DNA of 64,000 nt from Stieleria maiorica (GTDB lineage Bacteria > Planctomycetota > Planctomycetia > Pirellulales > Pirellulaceae). Below, in pieces: positions 53,701 through 63,393 of this stretch. How positions within the stretch are numbered: position 1 is the stretch's first letter; each line of letters opens with the position of its first letter. The position numbers were made by a program, and so were the translations under genes. The stretch is from the NCBI RefSeq assembly GCF_008035925.1, contig NZ_CP036264.1, positions 8,470,343 through 8,534,342 of the forward strand, read 5' to 3'. The notes below the pieces were generated by a model that was not told where the DNA came from, did no database searches, and saw only the letters and a list, made by a program, of their open reading frames with translations.

Positions 53701-54531
53701 ATGATTGGTTTTCGTTGCGTGTGTTCGATCGCCCTTTGGGTCGCGTTGATTCCCCAGTCGGTCGAGGGTGACGACGCACTGGAAAAAGAGCAAATCGAAA
53801 AATGGTCGACCTACTATTTGCAGCAAGCGAAGAGTTATGAATTGCGGCTGGCGGATCCGGGGGACGAAACGTTGACCTTGGTTCCGGAGCCGGTGTTGCG
53901 TTGGCAAAACCCGCTGCGATCGACGACCCATGGCGAGTGTTTCGTGTGGACGCGCGATGGAAAAGCCTTCGCCGTCGCATCGATCTTTTCCTATCCGATT
54001 GAAAACGATCAGCGGAACGTCGCGCGGGCGTTCAACTCTTTTGCCGACGGGCCCCTGGTGGCCGATGACGATGGACGACCGTTTTGGCAGGCGCCGCCGG
54101 TGGCGAAAGAGGAGTGGCAGATGGTTCCGGGTTCACCCGAGGTGGCAAACTCGGCTTCGCGACGTCTTTTTCAAATGCGTTCGCTGTCTCGGCAGTTCAC
54201 CGCACTGCTTGGGGGCACCGACGGAGACGAGGATCGAACGTTGCGGTTGATGGCGGCTCCGCTCTATCGTTATGCCTCACAGGATGATGCGGAAAACGAT
54301 GGTGCACTGTTTGCGTTCGTGATGGGGACCGATCCGGAGATCCTTCTGTTGCTTGAAAGCCGCATGACCGACGCCGGGCTGAGGTGGTTCTTCCTGGCCG
54401 GGCGTCACAGTTACACCACACTCGTGTTGCGTCACCAAGAACGTGAAGTGTGGCGGTACACGCGCCGCGAGCATAGTCCGCGGTACCTGTCGCAGCACGG
54501 CATCGACCGGCAGCCGGCGGTGTTGGAGTGA
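53701..54531 (+). CDS. Hypothetical secreted protein
   Basis: A 276-residue protein with GGGGA six bases upstream of its ATG and a cleavable signal peptide (CVCSIALWVALIPQSVEG). The mature part has a short helix (EQIEKWSTYYLQQAKSYELR) and then a beta-rich domain: VPEPVLRWQNPLRSTTHGEC, VWTRDGKAFAVASIFSYPIE and LMAAPLYRYAS, ending HQEREVWRYTRREHSP. I recall similar secreted proteins in planctomycetes, without known function. The next gene starts 109 bp downstream on the same strand. Confidence 0.75.
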   Translation: MIGFRCVCSIALWVALIPQSVEGDDALEKEQIEKWSTYYLQQAKSYELRLADPGDETLTLVPEPVLRWQNPLRSTTHGECFVWTRDGKAFAVASIFSYPIENDQRNVARAFNSFADGPLVADDDGRPFWQAPPVAKEEWQMVPGSPEVANSASRRLFQMRSLSRQFTALLGGTDGDEDRTLRLMAAPLYRYASQDDAENDGALFAFVMGTDPEILLLLESRMTDAGLRWFFLAGRHSYTTLVLRHQEREVWRYTRREHSPRYLSQHGIDRQPAVLE

Positions 54532-54640
54532 TTGCTACGGATCCACTCGTTTGCGCTTCGGGCTCGTATTCTCCTGTCCGTTCATCGAATACGATTGAAT
54601 CAACAGGTCGCTTGCGATTCACGTTTTTATTGGCTTGGAT

Positions 54641-57025
54641 ATGAGCGAAAGTACCGACCGGGGTACCAACGACAAACGGCGATGGTTGCTGATCGCTGCT
54701 TCGCTCCTGCTCTCCTTCATCGCAATGGCATTTTTGCTTGAACGCACTGGTGCCTTTGGCCGGCCCCCGCGTCATTTGCGAGAACGCTGGGAGGCTGGTC
54801 AATTCGATCTTTCCGACGATGAACGAAGGCAGCTGCGAGGGATTTCGGTCGAGTTTGATTCCTCCTTCGAGCGATACGCAGATCGTCCGATTGAACAGAC
54901 GAAGCTGGCTGGTTCACGGGTGATCGCTCCGACAGGTCCGGTGAAGCGTCGGGAACAACTGGCCGTCTTTGAGCAGGAACCGGCGCGTAAAGTCGCCGTG
55001 ACATCGGAAACGTTTCGGCAGTTTTATCAAGCTTACGCCAATCAAGCGCATCCGGTGTTCATCACGTCCGATTCGATTTTGAATGCCTTTCATCGGATTC
55101 TCGAAGACTCGATTGTCAAGCTGGAATTCCGCCAGATCGAACGGCTGCAGCGGCTGTTGCCGACGCTCGAGGAGCGGCTTGCCGGGGCGGATCCGTCCGC
55201 GGATTCCGACATGATCCGGTCCGCCCGTCGTCGTGCGAGAATCGTCGTCGGCGTCGCTCGCCAGCTGATCGATCCGGGTTACGATCCCGAATCGGAAATC
55301 CGCATGATTGTGCGAGCGGAGACGCGGCGGGTGGAAAGCGGAATGGGCCGTTCGATGCCCGATTGGCTGGGAGAACCGAGGCCGGCATTTCTTGCGATCG
55401 ACTATTCGCGATTCACGCCCGAGGGACTTCACGCCCGCAGCGATGTGCTTCGGCGACATTACCGAGCGGTCCGATGGCTGCAAACGATTCCCTTTTTTGT
55501 GGGCGACGACGAACAGCTGATTGCAATGGGGCTGATTGCTGAGGCGGCCAAAGGCACCGACTGGGTTTCGTTCGTACAGACCTATCGTGACTTCTTCGGT
55601 GGTGCCGACGATTTTGATTTGCAGACCGTGCATGCGATGGAATCGGACTTCGACGATTCTCCGGATTCGATCCGTGTGATGCGATCCCTGCTTCTGAAAA
55701 GACACCGCGAGGAGACGCCGAGCAGGATCAACGATCAGGTCGCCTTGGTGGATTCCGTTTCGGATCCTGAGAGCTTGTCTCTCCGTGTGCTCTCCGCGTT
55801 TCGCACTCCCGAGGCGATCTTGTTCCAGCAGGCCGCTGAATCGGCGCGTTCTCTGGATTCCGTCGGATTGCTGCTGTGCGCTGCCCTCGGTTCAACGCTG
55901 GCAGCCGAGCCTCTTGCCGAATCGAACGTGTTGGGTTCGATTGATCAAACCGATCGCTTCGACGGGTTGCACGGTGACAATTCCGTCTATGGAGACTACC
56001 TGCGATGCCTCGCGACGTTGTTGAAACCGACTGACGCGGCGCCGGAATTCATGTCGACGCGAGACTGGCGACTGAAGAGTTGCCAGACCGTTCTGGGTGG
56101 TTGGGTTCAGATGCGCCACACGTTTGCACTTCAGGCGAAACAGAACGCCCTGATTCTGAGTGAAACATCACATGTAGGGGCGGGTTTCGTCGAACCCAAT
56201 CCCGAGTTTTTTCGCCGTCTCGGTCGATTGGCTTCCAGGATCGAAACCTTGCTCGATGCGTTGGGCGCGTTTGACATCAACTATCATCACTTGCACTTTC
56301 GATTGAACGAATTCGCCCGTTGCTTCAAACTGATGGACGCGTTGGAGCAGGAGGGGATCGGGATCGATGAATTCCAAGGACAATTGACGCGAGAAGATCG
56401 GGAGTTTGTCTTCGATGTGTTGTACAACTTGGGTGCATCGAATCCGCTGTTATGGCTGGGGGCGGACCGTCTTGATGACAGCACGTCCCGGCGCGCATTG
56501 GCCGCCATCGTCCAGGTATCAGACTGCATTGAACGAGGAGAATTGCCAAGCGACCCCGCGGCCCGGGGAGCGATCCTGATGGGCGAAAGCAGTTCGAATC
56601 GTGTCCGCTGGCTGCGTTTGGCGGAAATCTGCGAGCGATTGCAGGACTTGGCCGATCGACAACTTGAAGATCAGACGCTCACGGCCGAAGACCAGCAATT
56701 CATCACCAACTACGGCGAAAAACTTGCGGGGCTACTCAATTACGAAGCGTATTCGGCCGCGAGTCCACTGGACGATGCGATGCGTTGCGTGAGTGTGCTG
56801 ACCGATGCCGAGGGAAATCACGTTCACATCGCGGTGAGTCGTCCCCAAGCGGTCTATGTGTTGTACCCTCATCAAGGCCAGGAATTGCTTTGCCGCGGAG
56901 CGGTGTTTCCGTATTACGAGTTCGCCGACAAGAAGGTTGTCGACGATACGTCGTGGAAAGGTCGCATCGACCGAGCGACACCCGCACGTCCGGGGTGGTT
57001 GGAGCCGCTGTTTGTTGACGACTGA
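54641..57025 (+). CDS. DUF3160 family protein, membrane-anchored
   Basis: A 794-residue protein starting at the ATG at 54641 (an in-frame TTG at 54635 is possible). One N-terminal membrane anchor (WLLIAASLLLSFIAMAFLLE) precedes a large helical domain with the DUF3160 signatures: PVFITSDSILNAFHRILEDS, LGGWVQMRHTFALQAKQN, SHVGAGFVEPNPEFFRRLGR and the C-terminal EGNHVHIAVSRPQAVYVLYP. The family is widespread in planctomycetes and some other bacteria as exported proteins; its biochemical role is unknown. The preceding secreted protein gene may be co-transcribed. Confidence 0.83.
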   Translation: MSESTDRGTNDKRRWLLIAASLLLSFIAMAFLLERTGAFGRPPRHLRERWEAGQFDLSDDERRQLRGISVEFDSSFERYADRPIEQTKLAGSRVIAPTGPVKRREQLAVFEQEPARKVAVTSETFRQFYQAYANQAHPVFITSDSILNAFHRILEDSIVKLEFRQIERLQRLLPTLEERLAGADPSADSDMIRSARRRARIVVGVARQLIDPGYDPESEIRMIVRAETRRVESGMGRSMPDWLGEPRPAFLAIDYSRFTPEGLHARSDVLRRHYRAVRWLQTIPFFVGDDEQLIAMGLIAEAAKGTDWVSFVQTYRDFFGGADDFDLQTVHAMESDFDDSPDSIRVMRSLLLKRHREETPSRINDQVALVDSVSDPESLSLRVLSAFRTPEAILFQQAAESARSLDSVGLLLCAALGSTLAAEPLAESNVLGSIDQTDRFDGLHGDNSVYGDYLRCLATLLKPTDAAPEFMSTRDWRLKSCQTVLGGWVQMRHTFALQAKQNALILSETSHVGAGFVEPNPEFFRRLGRLASRIETLLDALGAFDINYHHLHFRLNEFARCFKLMDALEQEGIGIDEFQGQLTREDREFVFDVLYNLGASNPLLWLGADRLDDSTSRRALAAIVQVSDCIERGELPSDPAARGAILMGESSSNRVRWLRLAEICERLQDLADRQLEDQTLTAEDQQFITNYGEKLAGLLNYEAYSAASPLDDAMRCVSVLTDAEGNHVHIAVSRPQAVYVLYPHQGQELLCRGAVFPYYEFADKKVVDDTSWKGRIDRATPARPGWLEPLFVDD

Positions 57026-57221
57026 AAGGGGGCGTCAAGATTGGGATCCGCCCGGACCGACCGCTGCGCTGAACGAAACCCCAGCGTGCGTCCGGTTGAG
57101 GCAATCGACAGTAGACGGCCCCAGCGCTCTTGCGCTCTTTAGTGCGCCGTTGTCATTCGAGGGTGCGAAGTTCGAGGAAGAATGGCTCAGCAATCTCTTC
57201 GGGCCGAAGGCTCAGTAGTTT

Positions 57222-57290
57222 ACCTAGCCCAGCCCGAAGGGCTGGGACCTCGAATCTCATCGGGAGCCGAGGGCCAAAGGCCCGACCATT
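57222..57290 (+). repeat. REP-like two-hairpin unit, left
   Basis: Hairpin A is CCCAGCCC-GAA-GGGCTGGG (57228-57246) preceded by CCTAG; hairpin B is GGGCC-AAA-GGCCC (57271-57283) followed by GACC. An inverted copy with both hairpins lies on the other side of the transposase gene. Confidence 0.8.
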
Positions 57291-57299
57291 TGCCTGAGG

Positions 57300-57755
57300 T
57301 CAATCCCACACGTATCGCTCGTCGATCTCGATATTGTGTTTCTCACAGATGCGTCGATACTCATCTTGGAATGACATCTTCGCGTGGTGTTCGATCTGAT
57401 TGCGAATGTACGTGTCAACCGTGGACATCAATGAATGGCTGACGGAAAACGCAGCATATCCGGATTGCCAAGCAAAGATAGAGGTTCCATCCTTGTGATG
57501 CTTTGCCCATTTCGAAGTTTCAGTCTTCACCTTCTCGACCAACTTCGCGATTGTGATTGTTCGCGAAAGCCCCACCAACAAATGTACATGATCATAATAG
57601 CCACCTACTGATGCACGTATGCAATTCGACTGTTTCACATGATGGGAGAGCATACGGAACATTTCTGCTCGGAACGTGTCCTTCTGCAAGAAGATTCGCC
57701 GATCTTTAGTCGAGAAAACGATGTGTAGCCAAACTTGCGCATGAGATTGCGGCAT
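57300..57755 (-). CDS. REP-associated tyrosine (Y1/IS200-like) transposase
   Basis: A 151-residue protein matching IS200/TnpA-type Y1 transposases: SHAQVWLHIVFSTKDRR at the N-terminus, the HUH motif as HVHLLVGLSR, and the catalytic tyrosine region TVDTYIRNQIEHH. The length matches a complete enzyme (about 150 residues) and no frameshift is present. It would nick and rejoin single-stranded REP hairpins. The stop lies 10 bp from the left REP unit. Confidence 0.9.
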   Translation of the reverse strand: MPQSHAQVWLHIVFSTKDRRIFLQKDTFRAEMFRMLSHHVKQSNCIRASVGGYYDHVHLLVGLSRTITIAKLVEKVKTETSKWAKHHKDGTSIFAWQSGYAAFSVSHSLMSTVDTYIRNQIEHHAKMSFQDEYRRICEKHNIEIDERYVWD

Positions 57756-57820
57756 GATCGATTGCCTCTGTGAGCTTGGAATTGGCTGATGGTGAAATGT
57801 TTTAGCACACTCGCGTTTAA

Positions 57821-57885
57821 ACGGTCGGGCCGTTGGCCCTAGCGTTAATTCTTACCGTGCCCCAGCCCGCTGGGCTGGGCTAGGC
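57821..57885 (-). repeat. REP-like two-hairpin unit, right (inverted)
   Basis: Read on the minus strand it repeats the left unit: CCTAGCCCAGCCC, a 3-nt loop and GGGCTGGG (57862-57880), then GGGCC-AAC-GGCCC (57828-57840) followed by GACC. Confidence 0.8.
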
Positions 57886-58053
57886 AAATTGTCGGGGCTT
57901 CGCCCCTTTCGCTAGTGCCGTTCGTTCCTGTGCGTGCAACGACTCGTTCGGAGCCCTTGCGCGAGTACGTAGCCACCCGCTCGCTGTGTGGGATCCGGTA
58001 AACTGTGTTTGATGTCCCCTCGGGCCCTCCATCCAAGGAATGAACACAGAATC

Positions 58054-60138
58054 ATGAAGATGATCCATCTTGTTGTTGTTGCTCTAGCGAGTCTGTCGAC
58101 GGTTCCGTTGCACGCTCAGGATTCCGCGGAGGTCACGTCGGCAGACGTCATCGTCTATGGTTCGACACCGGGCGGGTTTTGCGCCGCGATCGCCGCTGCC
58201 CGCGAGAATGCTTCGGTGATTCTGTTGGAGCCGACGGACCATGTGGGGGCGATGAACACCGGTGGGCTCAGCCACTGCGATTCGAACCAGATGGTCCGCA
58301 GCACCTTGATGGGACTCTTTGACGAGTGGCACCGGCGGGTTGTTAAGGACTACACCGATCGCGGCATGGAGGCTCCGTACAACCCGGCGGTGAAAGATCA
58401 GTCGCGATGGACGTTCGAGCCGCATGTGGCGATGCGGATCACGATGCAGATGCTCGATGAAGCCGGCGTCACCGTCCTGACAAAACGTTATCTGCAATCC
58501 GTCACGAAAGAAGGCTCCCAGATCAAGACTCTGGTCACGAGCAACGGGACCTTCACGGCCAAGGTCTTTGTCGACGGCAGCTACGAAGGCGATCTGATGG
58601 CTGCCGCGGGCGTCGATTGGACGATCGGTCGCGAGGGCCGTGGCGAGTACGGCGAGTCACTGGCGGGGAAGCAGTACCCGAAACAGACGATGAACATCAA
58701 CGGCTTTGACGATGACGGCAAATTATTGCCGCTGGTCACCACCGACGATGCCGGCCCCGAGGAGGTTGGGGACGAGAGCATCATGACGTACAGCTTTCGG
58801 TTGTGTTTGACGGCCGACCCCGTCAATCGTGTGCCGATGCCAAAGCCGACAAACTACGACCCGGCCCGTTTCGAAATCGTCCGGCGTGCTTTGAAGGGGG
58901 GAGAAAGACGCATCGGATTCGATCTCTATCCGCTACCTGGAAACAAGTTTGATGGCAACAATTCGATCGGCGGACAGTTTTCGATCGGCTTTGTCGGCGG
59001 GGGAAACAACTGGCACTCGGCGGACGAAGCGGGGCGAAAACGGATCTGGGAACAGCACAAACAGTTTACGCTCGAGTTCATTCACTTTCTGACAACCGAC
59101 CCGGCCGTTCCCGCGGCGATGCGTGACCGATACGCCGGTCTGGGCCTCTGCAAAGACGAATTCGCAAGTCACGCACACTTCTCACCGGCGCTTTACGTTC
59201 GCGAATCGCGTCGGATGAAGGGGCTGTACGTCATCAGCCAAAAGGACATCCTGCATGAGCCCAGCAAGGATGACCCCATCGCCGTCTCGTCATTCCCCAT
59301 CGACTCGCACGATGTCCAACGCGTCGCACTGAAGGATGGGGGAGTGATCAACGAGGGCACGATCTTTCCGGTGCGGCGATTTCCGAGGCAGGGATACGCT
59401 TACCACGTGCCCTACCGTGCGATCCTGCCGAAGGCCGACCAGTGCGACAACCTGCTGGTCCCGGTTGCGCTGTCCTGCACCCACGTCGGTATGTCGTCGT
59501 TGAGGATCGAAGCCGCATGGATGGTCATCGGGCAGGCTGCCGGCGTCGCTGCAGCGATGGCGGCGCATGACGACGTGGCAGTACAGGAATTGGAGTACCG
59601 AATCCTCCGTGAGCGACTGCTGGCCCAGAAACAGGTCCTGGACCTGCCGGACGAATCGGAGCTGCCAACCGTCGATGGCTCCATCGATGCAAAGTCCTTA
59701 CCGGGGATCGTGATCGACGACACGCAAGCGAAGCGGACCGGAAACTGGTCCCCGTCAATAAATTTCAAACCGTACATCGGCAGCGGGTACATCTTTTGCG
59801 GAGACAAAGATCCGAAAACAAAAGGCGACGGGAAAGCGACGGCGACGTTCCAGTTCACCGTGCCGAGATCCGGTCGCTATCAGCTGCTGATGGCGTATTC
59901 GGCACACGAAACCCGGGCAAAGCAGGTCCCCGTGACCGTCTCGTCCGGGAATCAAAGCCAAAGGATCCTGGTCGACCAAACCAGCCCACTTCCCCGCGGT
60001 AAACCGTTTCGTTCGATCGGCACGGTCGAACTGAAGGCGGATGCGGAAACCGTGATCCAAATCACGAACACCGACACGACCGGTTTTGTGATCGTGGACG
60101 CGCTGCAACTGCTTCCGGTCCAGCCGGATGCACGATAA
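58054..60138 (+). CDS. Secreted FAD-dependent oxidoreductase with carbohydrate-binding-like C-terminus
   Basis: A 694-residue protein from the ATG at 58054 with signal peptide (IHLVVVALASLSTVPLHAQ). The FAD-binding Rossmann motif is slightly altered: ADVIVYGSTPGGFCAAIAAA, then ILLEPTDHVGAMNTGGLS. The C-terminal FAD site LRIEAAWMVIGQAAGVAAAM is typical of FAD_oxidored (PF12831) proteins. Residues about 560-690 are a golvesin/Xly-type beta-sandwich (WSPSINFKPYIGSGYIFC, RSGRYQLLMAYSAHETRA). Planctomycetes often carry these next to sulfatases, where they are presumed to oxidise sugars from sulfated polysaccharides; here a sulfatase gene converges 22 bp away. The substrate is not determinable. Confidence 0.88.
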   Translation: MKMIHLVVVALASLSTVPLHAQDSAEVTSADVIVYGSTPGGFCAAIAAARENASVILLEPTDHVGAMNTGGLSHCDSNQMVRSTLMGLFDEWHRRVVKDYTDRGMEAPYNPAVKDQSRWTFEPHVAMRITMQMLDEAGVTVLTKRYLQSVTKEGSQIKTLVTSNGTFTAKVFVDGSYEGDLMAAAGVDWTIGREGRGEYGESLAGKQYPKQTMNINGFDDDGKLLPLVTTDDAGPEEVGDESIMTYSFRLCLTADPVNRVPMPKPTNYDPARFEIVRRALKGGERRIGFDLYPLPGNKFDGNNSIGGQFSIGFVGGGNNWHSADEAGRKRIWEQHKQFTLEFIHFLTTDPAVPAAMRDRYAGLGLCKDEFASHAHFSPALYVRESRRMKGLYVISQKDILHEPSKDDPIAVSSFPIDSHDVQRVALKDGGVINEGTIFPVRRFPRQGYAYHVPYRAILPKADQCDNLLVPVALSCTHVGMSSLRIEAAWMVIGQAAGVAAAMAAHDDVAVQELEYRILRERLLAQKQVLDLPDESELPTVDGSIDAKSLPGIVIDDTQAKRTGNWSPSINFKPYIGSGYIFCGDKDPKTKGDGKATATFQFTVPRSGRYQLLMAYSAHETRAKQVPVTVSSGNQSQRILVDQTSPLPRGKPFRSIGTVELKADAETVIQITNTDTTGFVIVDALQLLPVQPDAR

Positions 60139-60160
60139 GTGATTGAAAGTCGGCGATCTG

Positions 60161-61648
60161 CTACTTTGCCAAGCCTTCGTCGCGCATTTCACGCCAAAGT
60201 GAGGTCATTTCCTGCTTCATAGTGCGGACGAGTTCGGGATGTTCGTTTGCGATGTCGTTACTCTGCGCGGGATCGATCGAGACATCATACAATTCCACTC
60301 GATCGGGATCGGAGGTCGCGAGCCACTGGTCGAGTGAAATGCCCTGGCCCCGTTTTGGCAACCAAGCGACCAAGGTGTAGTTGCCGCGCCGCATCGAAAT
60401 CTGTGGCATGCGGAACCACGTGTCACCGTGGTGTGGGAAGAACCAGATGGCTGAATCGCGGCGTCGAACCGGTTTTCCGAAGAAAGCATCAAAGGCATCG
60501 ACGCCATCCACATTCCGATCGGCAGGCACCTTGGCACCGACAAGCCCGCAGACTGTGGGAAGGAGATCGGTACCGTTGAAGAGAACATCGCTTTGGGTGC
60601 CAGAGGGGATGACTCCGGGAAAACGGACAAGCCCGGGGACGCGGTGGCCGCCTTCGTAGGGATAGCGCTTCATGCCGCGCAGCACGCCGGGGGTGCCGAA
60701 ACACTTGTCGCGGATCGGATCTTGCCACTGGCCCCGTGATTCCTCGAACGTCACCGGAGTTTCCGGCCCGTTGTCGCTGGTGAACAGTACCAACGTATTC
60801 TCTTTGAGGCCCTCCTCGTCGAGCGTCTTCATCAGGCGTCCGAAGGCCTCGTCGAGTTGGCTGACCGTTCCGTAGTAGTCCTTCTTGTAGCGGGAGATGT
60901 CCCGTTTCGGACGACTGACCTTGCCGTATCCGATTTGCTTCTCCAATCGCTCCACTTCGGCGTTGTCGTATCGGGTGCTGTATTCTTCTGGGGGATCAAT
61001 CGGAGTGTGCGGTTCGTGCGAGCAGACATACATGAAGAACGGTTTCTGCTTGTCACGTTGATTGGTTAGCCAGTCACGTGCATCGTCAACGATCACGTCG
61101 CAATACCAGCCATCGACCGTGCCCAATGGATTGCCATTCTTGATAAACGCCTTGGGGCTGCGCGGACCGCCGAGCTTGTCGAATGCGTTGAGGGTTGTAC
61201 CCATCCAGTAGTCAAAGCCCTGCTCGCCAGGCCCGGGATGGACGTAGTTTGTCTTTTCGAGTGTGGAAAGATGCCACTTGCCCCAGAATGCGGTTTCATA
61301 GCCATTTTCCTTCAGCACCTCGGCAAGGGTGACCTCCTCGTCTTTCAGGTAGGTGTTTTTGGTGTGGATGTAGAAGAAACCACTGCGGTAGGGATTGCGC
61401 CCGGTCAGCAGCGCGGCGCGTGACGGTGAGCAGACCGTGCCACCGGAATGGCAGTCGGTCATGCGCACGCCTTCCGAAGCGAAGCGGTCCAGGTGGGGCG
61501 TCTGAACAATCGGGTTGCCGTAGCAAGCGAGGTCACCATAGCCGAGGTCATCGGCAAGAAAGAGGACCACGTTGGGTGGCCGGTCGGACGCCTGTGCAAA
61601 GCAGCCGGCGATGAGCAAGAGTGCCAGTGAGCAGAGGCAGGTCTTCAT
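60161..61648 (-). CDS. Secreted sulfatase (type I, formylglycine-dependent) A
   Basis: A 495-residue protein from the ATG at 61648 (MKTCLCSLALLLIAGCFAQA), with a signal peptide, possibly a lipoprotein (IAGC), and CTGGAG upstream. The alkaline-phosphatase-superfamily fold starts NVVLFLADDLGYGDLACYG with metal ligands Asp-Asp. CSPSRAALLTGR places the cysteine that would become formylglycine at residue 73; GKWHL and FTSDNGPETP give further active-site residues. Such enzymes remove sulfate esters from algal polysaccharides in the periplasm. It is downstream of sulfatase B with a 58-bp gap, probably one operon. Confidence 0.93.
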   Translation of the reverse strand: MKTCLCSLALLLIAGCFAQASDRPPNVVLFLADDLGYGDLACYGNPIVQTPHLDRFASEGVRMTDCHSGGTVCSPSRAALLTGRNPYRSGFFYIHTKNTYLKDEEVTLAEVLKENGYETAFWGKWHLSTLEKTNYVHPGPGEQGFDYWMGTTLNAFDKLGGPRSPKAFIKNGNPLGTVDGWYCDVIVDDARDWLTNQRDKQKPFFMYVCSHEPHTPIDPPEEYSTRYDNAEVERLEKQIGYGKVSRPKRDISRYKKDYYGTVSQLDEAFGRLMKTLDEEGLKENTLVLFTSDNGPETPVTFEESRGQWQDPIRDKCFGTPGVLRGMKRYPYEGGHRVPGLVRFPGVIPSGTQSDVLFNGTDLLPTVCGLVGAKVPADRNVDGVDAFDAFFGKPVRRRDSAIWFFPHHGDTWFRMPQISMRRGNYTLVAWLPKRGQGISLDQWLATSDPDRVELYDVSIDPAQSNDIANEHPELVRTMKQEMTSLWREMRDEGLAK

Positions 61649-61706
61649 TTCGTAGCTCCAGGAAATACCGGATGTTCGTAACAAGGTTTCATCGTTTGAC
61701 GGGAGA

Positions 61707-63140
61707 TCACTTCGCCCTCTGTGGCCGACTGGCGTTGGTCGTTTTCAGCCACGCCTCCAACTCGGATCGAAGCTGCTGAGCCTTTTCGGGCAGTTCGTCG
61801 GCGAGATCATGCGACTCGCTGATGTCGTCTTTGAGGTTGTAGAGTTCGATCGAGTCATCGTCATAGTACAGGATCAGTTTGTAGTCACCCGAGCGAACGG
61901 CGCTTCCCAATCGATTCTGTTTGTGGAACGCATAATTGGGATAGTGGAAGTAGATCGATTCGCGTTCGGGCTGACTTTCGTTTTTGATCAGTGGTAGCAG
62001 CGAGATCCCATCGGGCGTATTGGAGGGATCAGGTTTCAGGTTTGTCACGTCAAGAATCGTCGCATGAATGTCCATGGTGATCACCGGCGTCGACGTCTGG
62101 GTGGACGGGCTGACGCGGCCGGGCCAGCGTACAATCATCGGGACGCGAATTCCGCCTTCATACAGGTAGCCTTTTTCTGCCCGCAGCGGTTGAACGTCGG
62201 ATCCGAACGGTCCGTTGTCCGATGTGAAAATCACCAATGTCTGTTCGCCCAGGCCCTGCTGGTCGATCGCCTGGATAACTTTGCCGATCGATCGGTCCAT
62301 GCCTTCAATCATCGCGGCGTAAGTCGGATTCTCGACGCCCGGTCCTTTCCGTTGGTCGTATTTGGCGATCAAATCGGCGGGGGCTTGAAAGGGGTAGTGA
62401 ACCGAATAATTCCACCAGCAAAGAAAGAACGGGCGATTGCCATCGGCCTGGGCGGACTTGATAAAGTCGATGCATTCGTCGGCGCATCGGTCCGGTAAGT
62501 ACTCGCCGTCGGTTTTTCCGATCAGATTGGGAATCCTGTACGGACTGAAATAGCTCGGCGGCCCCCCGAATCGGCAACCTCCAATGTTGATGTCGAAGCC
62601 TTGATATTCAGGACGCAACTCTGGTTCGGTCGGCTGCTCCTGGTCGGAATTGGAGTCTGATCGGCTGCGATGGGAGAGATGCCACTTTCCGACAAAGCCT
62701 GTCGCGTACCCCGCCTGCTTGAGTTGCTCGGCCAAGGTCACCCGTTCCAACGGCAGGTGTCGCAACCATATGGGGGTGATCAAATCCGTACCGGGTTTTC
62801 GAAAGTTGGGAGGGTGTCCTCCGGCGTGATTGGTGATGTTGAGACGCGCCGGTGATTCGCCCGTCATCAGCGCCGCGCGTGTCGGTGTGCAAACCGGTGC
62901 AGTTGAGTAAGCATCGGTGAAGAGCAGGCCTTGCTCTGCCAGCCGATCGAGGTGGGGAGTGTCAAGTTTGTCGTTGCCGTAGCAACGAAGGTCCTTCCAG
63001 CCAAGGTCATCGGCCATGATCAACACGATGTTTGGCGTTTTGTCATTCTTCTGTGGTGTTTGGCCGGATCCCGTTGTTGAAAGGATGCTGAGGGCAACCA
63101 ACGAGGCCAATAGAGAATTGATCGCTGTCTTGTTTTTCAT
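61707..63140 (-). CDS. Secreted sulfatase (type I) B
   Basis: A 477-residue protein opening MKNKTAINSLLASLVALSIL with a cleavable signal peptide. The sulfatase domain begins NIVLIMADDLGWKDLRCYG; the maturation motif is CTPTRAALMTGE (Cys84), with Thr in place of the more common Ser. GKWHLSHRSRSDSNSD and FTSDNGPFGSDV are present. This is a different subfamily from the neighbour at 60161, to judge by low similarity outside motifs, suggesting a different sulfate position or sugar. It precedes sulfatase A in the same direction. Confidence 0.93.
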   Translation of the reverse strand: MKNKTAINSLLASLVALSILSTTGSGQTPQKNDKTPNIVLIMADDLGWKDLRCYGNDKLDTPHLDRLAEQGLLFTDAYSTAPVCTPTRAALMTGESPARLNITNHAGGHPPNFRKPGTDLITPIWLRHLPLERVTLAEQLKQAGYATGFVGKWHLSHRSRSDSNSDQEQPTEPELRPEYQGFDINIGGCRFGGPPSYFSPYRIPNLIGKTDGEYLPDRCADECIDFIKSAQADGNRPFFLCWWNYSVHYPFQAPADLIAKYDQRKGPGVENPTYAAMIEGMDRSIGKVIQAIDQQGLGEQTLVIFTSDNGPFGSDVQPLRAEKGYLYEGGIRVPMIVRWPGRVSPSTQTSTPVITMDIHATILDVTNLKPDPSNTPDGISLLPLIKNESQPERESIYFHYPNYAFHKQNRLGSAVRSGDYKLILYYDDDSIELYNLKDDISESHDLADELPEKAQQLRSELEAWLKTTNASRPQRAK

Positions 63141-63254
63141 CGCTGTCTCGCGTGTTGAACCGGCAAGTGGAATGGCGGAAGGAGGATTGGCGCTCGCTGT
63201 GGGATATGGGGGAGTTCTCGACGGCCTGTTGATTTGTTCCGATCAGATGTGGGA

Positions 63255-63376
63255 TCAGCCGTTTCGCGCGAGCGTACGGGCCTCCCATACTAAGAAACGG
63301 GCCTCCCATACTAAGAAACGGGCCTCCCATACTAAGAATACGCACTGGCGCCCGTAGGCTCGCGCCAAACGGCTGA
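63255..63376. repeat. Three 21-bp tandem repeats inside a 19-bp inverted repeat
   Basis: A 21-bp unit (GGGCCTCCCATACTAAGAAA plus C) is repeated at 63278-63298, 63299-63319 and 63320-63340, the last unit with two end changes. It is framed by TCAGCCGTTTCGCGCGAGC (63255-63273) and GCTCGCGCCAAACGGCTGA (63358-63376), which are inverted copies with one mismatch. Located between two sulfatase genes. Confidence 0.85.
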
Positions 63377-63393
63377 TTGAATCAACAGGCTGC

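Larger units (their letters stand above)
57222..57885. mobile_element. REP/RAYT element: transposase gene between inverted REP units
   Basis: A Y1 (HUH) transposase gene is framed by two REP units in opposite orientation, the typical organisation of REP-associated tyrosine transposase loci, which spread REP palindromes but are usually single-copy themselves. The tyrosine and HUH residues are intact, so it could be functional. Confidence 0.8.

Noticed and set aside
63278-63340. Possible mini-CRISPR array
   Set aside because: The three 21-bp units are directly adjacent with no spacers, so this is a simple tandem repeat.
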